From contig JANQOR010000014.1 in assembly GCA_028285685.1 (NCBI GenBank), positions 112,287 to 176,286 on the forward strand: a DNA stretch of 64,000 nt, given 5' to 3'. Source of the DNA: Cyclobacteriaceae bacterium (GTDB lineage Bacteria > Bacteroidota > Bacteroidia > Cytophagales > Cyclobacteriaceae). Under the pieces are notes generated by a model. It saw only the letters and a program-made list of their open reading frames with translations, did not search any database and was not told the DNA's origin. Made by a program: the position numbers and the translations under genes. The number at the start of each line of letters is the position of its first letter. Position 1 is the stretch's first letter. Below are positions 43,557-53,200 of the stretch, one piece after another.

Positions 43557-44303
43557 CTATGATTTGTGCTTAGGAATGGTGAAGAATCCTGAGAGGTTCA
43601 TCCCGTGCCTTGTGTTCTTAACCTCAAAGAAGGAATACGAATTTTGATCGAGCTCTAGGGTTCTGAACATTTTCTGTAATTCTTCCATGGTATGCGTTCT
43701 CAGATGCGAGACCGCTCCATCCCACGAATAGATGAGCGGAATGACAGGCACAAAATACGTGAATAAAAGTCGAAGAACTGAGAGTGGTTTGATATTCAAC
43801 GTATCCACAAAAACAATGAGCGGAGCAAGTATCATCCCAAGCACTTTACTGAATTTCCTTTCAGTGAATTCAGCAACAAAGATAGGCTTGTCGTGGAAAG
43901 AGGTGGTCCTTATAAAGTTCAAGGCCTCATCCGGTTTTAAATGATGGAATCCAGTGAAGACCGTCAATGCACCTTCTGGCCATGAGGTGGGGTCTCTTAG
44001 GTCGACACTACTAGGATAGTATGGGATTTTTGAAGTCGAAGGACGAAGATCGCTCAACTTTACTTCGAAAGATGGAACTTCCTTTCTGACTCGAGAGATA
44101 AAGTCAATCCATGGTCCTCCTGCCCCACTAGCCAAATCCGTGACCTCTTGAATTTTATTCTCTATTAACCAGGACATCAGTGTTGGTAAAATGGGTGAGT
44201 AAAATTTACTGACCTGATATTGAAGCAATTCATGGAGATACTTTTTGAAAAGAGGTGGTACCCACTTTTGATCACCAAATTCGAAAAGATGCCTTCTTTT
44301 CAT
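43557..44303 (-). CDS. Methyltransferase-like protein with membrane segment
   Basis: 248 residues. Residues ~52-65 carry VTDLASGAGGPW, which resembles the Gly-rich SAM-binding loop of class I methyltransferases, followed by an acidic residue in LSDLRPS and GFHHLKP (~115-121) at motif IV. Residues ~155-195 are hydrophobic (MILAPLIVFVDTL, LRLLFTYFVPVIPLIY) and may insert in or lie on the membrane. It overlaps the FAD oxidase by 4 bp (ATGA), so it is the last gene of the five-gene unit. Substrate unknown. Confidence 0.6.
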   Translation of the reverse strand: MKRRHLFEFGDQKWVPPLFKKYLHELLQYQVSKFYSPILPTLMSWLIENKIQEVTDLASGAGGPWIDFISRVRKEVPSFEVKLSDLRPSTSKIPYYPSSVDLRDPTSWPEGALTVFTGFHHLKPDEALNFIRTTSFHDKPIFVAEFTERKFSKVLGMILAPLIVFVDTLNIKPLSVLRLLFTYFVPVIPLIYSWDGAVSHLRTHTMEELQKMFRTLELDQNSYSFFEVKNTRHGMNLSGFFTIPKHKS

Positions 44304-45802
44304 TGACTGCGGGATGAGATGTAAAAATTAGGAGCTATAATGTTATTGGGATCCAACGATTCTTTCAGTTTAAGCCTTATATCATCGTCCACAAGAGTTA
44401 ATGGTTGTTCGAGTAGGCTGAGGCGGTACGAAAAATATCCCTTACTTCCCAGGTAACCCTTAATACCTTCGAAAGCCTCCAACGCTAACTGATCTTGGCC
44501 TGGAAGATTTCTGTCATAGAGCAGCGATATTATAACATAAACATATTGGACATTCACAAATTGATAGGTCACAAGTGTTTCAAAACCTTTCCTATGTGTA
44601 ATTGATTGAATGCATTCAAAAACTTCCAGAAGTTCATGATTGTGCCATGGTAGGACTGGAGAAATCCAAAGTACACCACACCCATCTTCCTCAGGCTTGA
44701 TCTCTTTGGAAGTTACCTTGGCTTTGCGCCAATACATCTGTTCTGGTGCTGTTTCTGTTTTGTGGTGAAAAATGGGACCACTCTCATTTGGAATAGACCA
44801 ACTCACATCGACTGCTAGAGACTTCATCGCTTCCTCAATCAAGATTCTCTTTTCACTTAGCATAGTTTCTGAGTGTGCTGCTATAGCTGTCTCCAGAAAC
44901 CAGTCTCCACCTCCAATTTCCTCCAGCATTTGATCTCTTAGTTCCTTAGGCAATGGGGTTGCTTTGGTTGGGGTATCCGGGTAGTCATGGGTCATTGACA
45001 GAATTTTTTCCGCCGAGTGCAGTGAAACATTCCCAGCAACTAAGTTTTCTCTAACCAGCATTTTAAAGGTCGATAGCATTGAATCCAAAGGGCAGTTTAA
45101 CTCCTTCCAGGTTAGATGTGCATGTTGCCAACATGCTGGCCTCCAATCCAGTCGTAGCTTCATTTCAACTACAATTCCCAGGTTACTTTGAAAAAAAAGT
45201 GGTAGCAAGTCGGGGCCTGTCATTGTTGGTCTAAAGGAACCTTTTGAAACCCCTGTTTCGGTATCGATTGTCTGGCCATTTGCTAGCAAAATTTTAAGTG
45301 CAATGACTTCTCGCCATTTTTCGGGTCTGGGACCCTGTATTAATCCCCTTGAAAGTGTGTTGGCAACCACGCTCGCCTCAGAAGTGCTCCCGGGAGCATT
45401 CAATTGCCACCTTGAATTTTGTTCAATTAGAAAATTCTGGACTTGACGAAAGGAAACCCCGGGCTCCAAGCTGATAACGCCGCTTTCTGAATCAAAATTA
45501 AGAATGCGGTTCAATTTTTTTAAGGACAGCACTACTGCTCCTTCTCCAGGAGGAACCACTGAGCCATAGCCCCAATTTTTACCTTGACTAATGGGATAGA
45601 TAGGAACTTGAAATTTGTTGGCTCTTGTTAAAACTGCACGAATTTGCTCCGTGGATTCTGGCTCAATCAATGCCAACGCTTGCCCTTTTGTTAAGAATGT
45701 TGCTTTGCTAAGTTTAGTAACGATCTCCTCAGTCGAGTTACATTCTATCTCATCCTCGCTTAATTCCTGAAGAAATAAAGAAAGTTGATCTCTGGAAATC
45801 AC
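44300..45802 (-). CDS. FAD-binding oxidase of the VAO/PCMH superfamily
   Basis: 500 residues from a GTG start. The FAD_binding_4 domain is at ~40-215: PIYPISQGKNWGYGS, LNRILNFDSESGVISLEPGVSF, APGSTSEASVVANTLSRG. The C-terminal ~280 residues fit the substrate domain of vanillyl-alcohol oxidase and p-cresol methylhydroxylase relatives (ending LKESLDPNNIIAPNFY). The usual His of the covalent flavin link is not obvious. Substrates of the family are phenols, alcohols and sugars. It lies 75 bp after the LamG giant and overlaps the methyltransferase-like gene, so it could modify a product of the unit; this is inference. Confidence 0.82.
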   Translation of the reverse strand: MISRDQLSLFLQELSEDEIECNSTEEIVTKLSKATFLTKGQALALIEPESTEQIRAVLTRANKFQVPIYPISQGKNWGYGSVVPPGEGAVVLSLKKLNRILNFDSESGVISLEPGVSFRQVQNFLIEQNSRWQLNAPGSTSEASVVANTLSRGLIQGPRPEKWREVIALKILLANGQTIDTETGVSKGSFRPTMTGPDLLPLFFQSNLGIVVEMKLRLDWRPACWQHAHLTWKELNCPLDSMLSTFKMLVRENLVAGNVSLHSAEKILSMTHDYPDTPTKATPLPKELRDQMLEEIGGGDWFLETAIAAHSETMLSEKRILIEEAMKSLAVDVSWSIPNESGPIFHHKTETAPEQMYWRKAKVTSKEIKPEEDGCGVLWISPVLPWHNHELLEVFECIQSITHRKGFETLVTYQFVNVQYVYVIISLLYDRNLPGQDQLALEAFEGIKGYLGSKGYFSYRLSLLEQPLTLVDDDIRLKLKESLDPNNIIAPNFYISSRSQ

Positions 45803-45877
45803 TTGATTGACATCTTGATAAATCAGTGTAATTAGGTGTTAATCCCAGATGCAAGGTAGCAACTAAAGCTCAGCTAG

Positions 45878-48800
45878 TTAACGCCTATTTTTATCTCTTT
45901 CACTTCTAGCAGCATCCCTGTCATTCGTTGCTTTTGACTTCATTGAACTTGCGTCTGCATTTGCCTTTGACTTGATTTCCGCAGCTTGTTGGTCCGCATT
46001 GGCTCTACTTTGCTGGGCACTCTTTCTGGCGTTCGCTATTTTCTGAGACTTGTCATTCTGACCCTGAATTAAACGATTCCTGTTACCTTCTCTTTCTCTG
46101 GCATGTTGCGCCTTTTTCGCATCAATTTCGCTTGCTTTTTCTTGCTGAGTTCTAGTTAGTTCTTCACTCTTAGACTTAACTTTTTTATCCGAGTCAGCAT
46201 GTGCCGCTTGGACCTGTGCAGCCGCAATCGCCTGGTTTTCTTTTCTCTTCCTATAGGCCATCAATCTCTTCTCATAGTCGGCCTTTAGTCTGGACAGAAG
46301 ATTCAGACCTCCCTCTGCCGGTATTTCAAATAGGTGCTCAGGTTCTTCCGATCCGTCCACGGGACCCCTCAGTGCGAAAGATTCTCTATAGTGCATATAG
46401 TTTGCTGCGATATCTTGAGGAGAACGTGCAGTATCCCAGATACGTAACTCGCTGATCATTCCATTGAAGATTCGCCCACCAGCCCATCTACCAACAAAGA
46501 CCTGACCGTCACCCAAAAAGTCTGCCTTGGATTTTCTCTGGCCAATTCGTTGCCCGTTTAAGAAAATCGCCTGGGTATTGCTCGCAGCTTCATATCGGAA
46601 TGCAATATGATTCCATTCGCCTTCTGCAAGCGCAGTACTTCCAGCAAGATCATCGCTATAAAATCCCATGTAAGGCTTTTTATTTCTAATAACAAGGTGT
46701 AGCCCCTTACTGGCCTGAGTCGTGTCGGTACCCAAAATCGAGAGGTCTCCATCCCCAAATTGATTGACTCTGACCCACGATTCCACCGTAAAACTGTGCT
46801 GAGCTAGTTTTAGGCTCTGAGCATCTCCAATTTTCAGGTAAGAGCCAATTCCGTCGAAGTTCAACACAGCCTGTTTTCTGTTCAAAGTAGGTGGGTAATT
46901 TTTGCGATCCCATGTTGGACCAGTTATCAATTCGCCCATTAGGTCACCAGGCTTGTGAAGCTCCATGGTCTGAGCTATGGCCTCCTGGCTAAGTACCTGA
47001 TGAATGATTCGCACATCCGCCATCAACCCTCTGAAATTTCGCCCCGCATAAGATCCGAGCCATGTCAATGTGTCGGGATTCATGTTTAGGGCACTGTGAC
47101 CAGTAGTTAGAGCATCCAACTCCCCATTGATGAAAATGGCCTGCTCCTTCTTGCTCATATCATATCTGAAGGCAAGATGTGTCCATTTGTTTGCTTCAAT
47201 CTTGCTTTTGCCTGGCGTATCGTTTCCGTAAAACCCCATATACGCCTTTTGATTTCTAATAACCAGGTGTAGACATTTGTTGTTCTTATAGTTGGTAGCC
47301 GCCATCAGTCCCTGGTTGTAGGTCGGGTCCTCAGCTTTAACCCACATTTCAATAGTGAAGCTGTTCTTGCTCAGCTCATTCACATGGTTGTTGGGTACTC
47401 TCACATAGTCGTTACCCTCAAATTTCAAAGCGAAGGATGGGTAACCCAGATTTGTGGGTAGGTCATCAGAAACACGCTTTACTCCTAAATAGAAATCCTT
47501 AAATGCATGGATGGAGCTTTTGAATTGAACCCCCTGACCCTCATCCAAAGGCCAGTGATCAATAATTCCGGGCGTGTTAGCAGTAATCTTCTCCTCTCGA
47601 GCAGCCCAATACACTTCTTGTTTGAGCACATCACGCATTTCTGGGGTCACATAATCTAGCATCAGGCCTCTCACGGGATTCCTTGCAAGATATAGGTCCT
47701 CAGGCTCTGACCCGTCCAAATTAGCTCTACGCACTACCTGCAGTTCCTTGTCAACCCAGTATAGTTTTCCACTTTCTCCATCCACTGCCAAGTCAATTGG
47801 AAATGGTGCTTCGTGATTTGAAATCACCAACTCTGCGTTCTTTCCATCAAGATCTGCTCTCCATATGCTGAAGTCGTTGGTCCAATATATTTTTCCCCCT
47901 TTTTGTTCGATTTCAAGCTGCCAATAGTGCTCCTTAGAAGGCCCCGAAATATCAAGTAGTTCTTCGTTACCATTGCCGTCATATTGCACCCTCATAATAG
48001 TCCCAGTGCCAGCAAGGTAGTAGATGTACTGATTTTCCTCATCCAGCGCTACCGATGTAATTGGCGAACCGGGGTGATCCAGAAGTTTCTTGTGGTTGCT
48101 TCCATCTGTGGCTGCTACATGCAGAGAAAAGGGCGCTGTTGCCTGACACCAAAAAACCAACCCTCGCCCTTGATCAACGATTAGATCTGCTGCTTCGACA
48201 CTGGTGGATTCCTTGGTTTTCTTAATTTGAACTTGAAGCGATCCGGAGTTGTCGGCATAGCCCGCACCATATCTACTTTCTACATCATCATTGGAAGTCA
48301 GATACACTCGACCACTCAACGATTTTGGCACTTCATATTCATTGCCTACGTAAAATGGGGTGGTAACAGAAGGCATCAAGCATACGCCCTGAACTTGTCC
48401 ATTTTTATCCGGAGCCTTCTTCCAGGAGGAATTAAGGTTTGCTCTGGTATAAAGCTTGTGATCCGTACCGATAGCCAGAATAGTTCCATCCTGCATAATG
48501 GTAATCCCGGTAACCAGGCCACTCTTATCAGGAGCTTTCACCCAGCTATCATTCAGGTTTGCTCTGGTGTATAGCTTCCGATCCATACCGACAGCCAATA
48601 TGGTACCATCATTCATTACTGTAATTGCTTGCACCTTTCCACCTTTGTCAGGAGCCTTCACCCAACCAGTATTCAGGTTCGCCCGGGTGTACAACTTGTT
48701 GTCCATACCTATTGCTAAGATGGAGTCGTCATGCATAATGGCAATTGCTTGTACTTGTCCTCCTTTGTCAGGAGCCTTCACCCAGGAGGAGTTTAGATCT

Positions 48801-50194
48801 TTTCGGGTGTAAAGTTTGTTGTCCATCCCGATTGCCAATATGGTTTCGTTTGGCATTATCGCGATTCCCTTTACACTTCCTCCCTTGTCTGGAGCTTTCA
48901 CCCAGGAAGAATTTAGATTGTTTCGGGTGTAGAGTTTATTATCCATTCCAATAGCCAGAATGATGCCATCGGACACTTTTCCAACCAGACATCCTTCGAA
49001 CCTTCCGGGTAAGGCATAGCCATTTTTTGCAATGTATCTCGCTGTGCCAACTGCGGTAAGGTTGGATGCTGCAGGACTCACAGACCACTTCCCACTGATA
49101 TACTTAATAGAAACGGTATCCTGCGGACCAGAATCTACTCCGGTATCGAACCAAATGTCTTTGGCCGGGACGGTCACCGTTTTGCTTTCTTGACTACCAA
49201 TGTTGAACTCGGACAGTCTACCTAAAGGATCCATGAAATGGATGTTGTTTTTGAAAATAAACCACAATTGATCAAACCTTGTGCTGTTCATTTTCTTCGC
49301 TGCCTCGATATGAGCTTCCTTCAATTTTGCCGCCTGTGCCGCTTTCGCATCTTTTACTTGTGCGTTTGTTTCTCTTGTTTTAGCAGCTATTTGCTCAGCC
49401 TTGTACGTTTTAACACGATTCAGAAATTTGGTTGCCTCGCCATTTCTTCCACTTCCTGATAAAGAGGTATGGTCTTCCAAGTGTGATTCTCCGGGTTGAT
49501 CCAGTAGTTGTGAGATTCGCTGAACGGTAGTATTCTTTAGCTTTTTTTGCAGCGGGGGTCGAATCATAACAGGGTCCGTCACTTCTTCCCAGGTTACCTC
49601 ACCAACGATCTGGGCATTATTTCCTTGTGTGCTTAAATCTTTAACAACAGTGCCTGTTCCATCTTCCATCTGCCAATATCCCACCAAATTTTGGTCAGTA
49701 GTATCAACTGGACTTCCTAGATCTTTCTTTACCTGCCAGCCTGAATGAGCCACATTCCATAGAGCAACAGATGCCATCTTACCCTTAAATACCATAGAAC
49801 CATCGGGCCTGGCTCCGATCCAGAGCGGATCATTGGTGGCACGTAGTGCTGTTGCGTTATTAAACGTCTTATCCAAGTCTCCATTTACGTACAACTTGAT
49901 ATTGTCTTGGGCTTCAGTGGCGTCAAAGGTGATTACCAGGTGTACCCATTGATCTGATACAATTTTACTCGATCCGGAAAATTCTCGCCCACTGCTAAAA
50001 ACCAGCTTCTTGCCATTGATTTGTGCCTCGTAAGCAGAATTCTTTTTACCTACTATTGAGCCCTGTATTCCTTTGCTAGGTTTGACCCATGCCGCAATTG
50101 TCAACTGCTCAGCTAAGTCAAAAACAGGGAGCGCGGCTATCTTAAGGTGCCCTCCATCAAAATTTAAAACGTAGTTCTTGTTGTAGATCTTCAT
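45878..50194 (-). CDS. Giant LamG / tachylectin-like propeller / YWTD / LamG2 / coiled-coil protein
   Basis: About 1438 residues from ATG at 50194 (TTG at 50203 also in frame), with no signal peptide, lipobox or membrane helix. Order of domains: LamG (residues ~8-210; LTIAAWVKPSKG); a coiled linker (~255-300); five consecutive 40-residue repeats (~400-605; ILAIGMDNKLYTR ... WVKAPDKGG) forming a likely five-bladed tachylectin-2-like propeller; YWTD/LDL-receptor-type repeats (~665-850; KIYWTNDFSIWRADLDG, KLYWVDKEL); two more LamG domains (~905-1070 and ~1090-1250); and a charged, Ala/Lys/Gln-rich coil (~1285-1438). It looks like a many-armed glycan-binding scaffold. Starts 9 bp after the preceding giant. 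Function unknown. Confidence 0.82.
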   Translation of the reverse strand: MKIYNKNYVLNFDGGHLKIAALPVFDLAEQLTIAAWVKPSKGIQGSIVGKKNSAYEAQINGKKLVFSSGREFSGSSKIVSDQWVHLVITFDATEAQDNIKLYVNGDLDKTFNNATALRATNDPLWIGARPDGSMVFKGKMASVALWNVAHSGWQVKKDLGSPVDTTDQNLVGYWQMEDGTGTVVKDLSTQGNNAQIVGEVTWEEVTDPVMIRPPLQKKLKNTTVQRISQLLDQPGESHLEDHTSLSGSGRNGEATKFLNRVKTYKAEQIAAKTRETNAQVKDAKAAQAAKLKEAHIEAAKKMNSTRFDQLWFIFKNNIHFMDPLGRLSEFNIGSQESKTVTVPAKDIWFDTGVDSGPQDTVSIKYISGKWSVSPAASNLTAVGTARYIAKNGYALPGRFEGCLVGKVSDGIILAIGMDNKLYTRNNLNSSWVKAPDKGGSVKGIAIMPNETILAIGMDNKLYTRKDLNSSWVKAPDKGGQVQAIAIMHDDSILAIGMDNKLYTRANLNTGWVKAPDKGGKVQAITVMNDGTILAVGMDRKLYTRANLNDSWVKAPDKSGLVTGITIMQDGTILAIGTDHKLYTRANLNSSWKKAPDKNGQVQGVCLMPSVTTPFYVGNEYEVPKSLSGRVYLTSNDDVESRYGAGYADNSGSLQVQIKKTKESTSVEAADLIVDQGRGLVFWCQATAPFSLHVAATDGSNHKKLLDHPGSPITSVALDEENQYIYYLAGTGTIMRVQYDGNGNEELLDISGPSKEHYWQLEIEQKGGKIYWTNDFSIWRADLDGKNAELVISNHEAPFPIDLAVDGESGKLYWVDKELQVVRRANLDGSEPEDLYLARNPVRGLMLDYVTPEMRDVLKQEVYWAAREEKITANTPGIIDHWPLDEGQGVQFKSSIHAFKDFYLGVKRVSDDLPTNLGYPSFALKFEGNDYVRVPNNHVNELSKNSFTIEMWVKAEDPTYNQGLMAATNYKNNKCLHLVIRNQKAYMGFYGNDTPGKSKIEANKWTHLAFRYDMSKKEQAIFINGELDALTTGHSALNMNPDTLTWLGSYAGRNFRGLMADVRIIHQVLSQEAIAQTMELHKPGDLMGELITGPTWDRKNYPPTLNRKQAVLNFDGIGSYLKIGDAQSLKLAQHSFTVESWVRVNQFGDGDLSILGTDTTQASKGLHLVIRNKKPYMGFYSDDLAGSTALAEGEWNHIAFRYEAASNTQAIFLNGQRIGQRKSKADFLGDGQVFVGRWAGGRIFNGMISELRIWDTARSPQDIAANYMHYRESFALRGPVDGSEEPEHLFEIPAEGGLNLLSRLKADYEKRLMAYRKRKENQAIAAAQVQAAHADSDKKVKSKSEELTRTQQEKASEIDAKKAQHAREREGNRNRLIQGQNDKSQKIANARKSAQQSRANADQQAAEIKSKANADASSMKSKATNDRDAARSERDKNRR
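48370..48970 (-). repeat. Five in-frame 120-bp repeats coding propeller blades
   Basis: The segment GGAG(C/T)(C/T)TTC recurs at 48411, 48531, 48651, 48771 and 48891, exactly 120 bp apart, each part of a 40-codon blade. Blades differ mainly at third positions and at a few residues (SSW/TGW/DSW, GGS/GGQ/GGK), indicating recent tandem duplication followed by drift. No noncoding signal is evident. Confidence 0.88.
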
Positions 50195-50203
50195 TGTGTT
50201 CAA

Positions 50204-53200
50204 TTAATATTTGGAGATTGCGTGCCACACTTTTTTGGCGGTATGTTCTACAGCGTGAGCGACTTTTTTTGCTGCCTCTTCTATCGCTTCAGCTAACTTC
50301 TTAGCTTCATTCCAAAGGGCCTTAGCCTCATCTTCAAGAGCACTTACCACTTTTTTGGCGGCATCTATCACCGCGTCAGCGACTTTTCTTGCTTCATCTA
50401 GAACCTTGGCCACCTCATCTGCAACAGCTTTTGCTATCGCTTTTACCTCTTCCGCAGCTTCAGAAGCTAACTTTGCTACTGCTTTGGCTACCACATCAGC
50501 CTCTTCGGCGATTTCCTTACCAATTTCCTCAACCTCCTTTTCAGCTTCTTCAGCCACATGGACGATTTCCGTTCCAATTTTTTCAACTTCCTCTTCAGCA
50601 GCCTCACCTATTTTGACTACTTCATTTTTTGCATCCGTGAGGACCTGCGCAGCCTCCTGCTTTATTTTCTCAACTTCAGCAGCAGCTTCCTCAACTGTAT
50701 GCTCTACCGCCCGAGCCGCTTCTCCAACAATCTTTTCCGCCTCCTGCTCAGCTTCGGTCGCAATTTTTGCTATTTCTTCTCCCGCTTCCTCACCAAGATG
50801 CTCTAATTCCTTGACTCCCTCCTTGATTAACTTACCTGCAGCATCGAATAGGTCCTTAAAAATCTCATCTGCATTCTCGATGATATGTTCGATAATTAGC
50901 TTGGGAAGCTCTTCAAGAGATTTGGGTGCAAATTCAAGCTTTAACTCAGGAAAATGGAGTCGCGCCCCCTCAAAATCAAATTCACCATTGACACTAAACT
51001 CAAATTTCTCTGGCGAAGCAGTAACAAAAAGTTCAATGTCAAAACCAGTATCCAAGTGAATCGTACCAAAATCAATTCCAAGGATTTTTATGGGCCCTAT
51101 ATCTGCCTTGAGATGAAGACCGAAGTAGCTATGTGCTGTAAACCCTGCTTTGGTGAGGGTAAAATCAATTTCGGCTCTGGCTAAACTACCGATCTCATAC
51201 TCTAGCTTGAAGTAGATTCCATCGCTTTGTACAAGCGCTTCAATTTCTTCATGGAGCATGTCCAGGAATGAAACTTCGATACTAACTTGAAGGTAAGGTG
51301 ACTGAGTAGTCCTAAAGGCAAAGACAGGGCCTCCAGGTGCGACGATTTCTACTTTTTCAACTCCGGTCTGATCTTTATCGGGTTTGACTTTAACAGGTAG
51401 AACTTTCCCATTTTTCTTGTTGAGATATACGCCCTGACCTTTTCCCGAAATCGACAGTATATTGTGAAAATGCACCGGACTCATCTCAAACTCGCCCGCG
51501 ATCCCTGAAGTTTGATCAATCGCCAACGCTGCATGCGCCTGGAAACTTAGGATTTGAAGATTGCCTCCAAATCGTAAACCAGGTTGGGCTATGGTCCCAT
51601 CAGGAAGCGGGACCGGTTCCTGGGCCCAATAGAAGCTAACTTCCGTCATCTTGATCTGCTTGACAAACGTAGGAAGAGAAGGAAGTTTCTGTTCAGGAAC
51701 AAACACTTGCATCGCTGTTGGGATGTCAATTTCCTTGAGGTAGAAACTTAGCAGCAGCGGGTCTGGTATTTCCTCTATCACCTCCAGGACGAAGGCGAAA
51801 TTATCAGAAGATTTTGGTTGTTTGCCAATATGTGATTGGCCTTTAAGACCAATATTTACTCCCGGAGGGATGAAATCGACACCCAGCTCAAATCCGACTA
51901 CATCCAAGGTCAAACCTGGAATGCCCATAGCCTTTTTCCAGCCATTCTTGAACACCACATTAACCTGAAATTCAATCCCCTCTACCATGACCGTCAGTTT
52001 CGGATCCACATTGATCGTTTCGTGATCAAAATGCATAGCCAGTTCTCCGGAAATCTGAAAGGCTGGGCCGTCGTTGAATATAAAAGACAGTGCGGCATTG
52101 CCAATTTTCAAGTCAGATTTCCCTCCAGTGGGAATTGTCACACTTCCATCAAGCAGTGCCATTATGGTAAAGGCTTTCTTCTTCAGATCTATTGCCGTGA
52201 CAACAGTGAGCGTTGGATCGGGAACAATCGTACGAAGTGAAGGCATATTTCCGCTTTGATCGCTCTTCGCCATGTCAAGAACTGCAACAAACGCAAGGCC
52301 CTTTCCAAGAGGTATGGTGCTTCCTTGCGCAACGGGTTTTCTAGGAGTACTTGAAGTACCGATTTGTGCTGCATTTTGTGTCGAAGCATCGGCACCACTG
52401 GTCAACATTTTCATCGCTGGCATATCAGGAATTTCAAACTGCTTGATATCGGCAGAAGAAATGATGATACTCAACGATTCAAAATGTAAAATATCCGCTG
52501 GCTTGAACTGTGATCCTATTCCGGGAACAGCTGATAGTTTACTTATATCTTCATAGTTCCATCCAAAAACAAACTGCCAGTCGGAAGTACCCGGATCAGG
52601 CACACTTTCATCCGGATGTGGTTGACCAATCGGTAGTTTGCTTACAATCAAGAAAACCTCACCATATGAAGCAGAATCCGCCACCAACATTAAGGTCTCC
52701 CTTTCCGCCTGGTATTGTAGGTAGACTTTCTTAAGGTTGAGATCCAGTTTAGGAGAAATAGATACATCGTGAGAAACTCCCATTTTCTGAAGAAATGTAT
52801 CAATTCCTAGAAGATCCTGATCACTTGTACTTTCCCAGCTTGCTTCAAAGACATGACTATCCTTACCAACTGCATATTGCAAGGTGAATTTGGAGGTACC
52901 AATGGTAAAATCACCCTCCATAAATCCTGATAACTGACGATTACCAGTTGCCGCGTCGATAGCGCTCTGCAAATTGACTTTGGCATGAATTTTTGCATCC
53001 TTCCCAGTTAAAAATGGTATTTCGATTTGAGTACTGGTATCGGCAGAAAATGAAAAATCCTTTGTCGAAGTATTGAAGGAAGTGACAATGTTGTAAACAT
53101 CAAGTGGAGGTAAGGGGGTATTGATACTAACCCCTACCACTGTCAGAAGCTCTTTCACACATTCATCCAACTTGATCTCTCCGCTCACCGACGTTAGCTT

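Noticed and set aside
48370-48970. Five regularly spaced repeats considered as a CRISPR array
   Set aside because: Units of 120 bp are in frame and code for propeller blades; no 20-40-bp identical repeats with unique spacers.
50355-51059. Long plus-strand open frame (234 codons) opposite the amphipathic tail
   Set aside because: It mirrors the Ala/Glu/Lys-rich coil on the other strand, giving a Ser/Ala-rich low-complexity peptide; no start context or domain.
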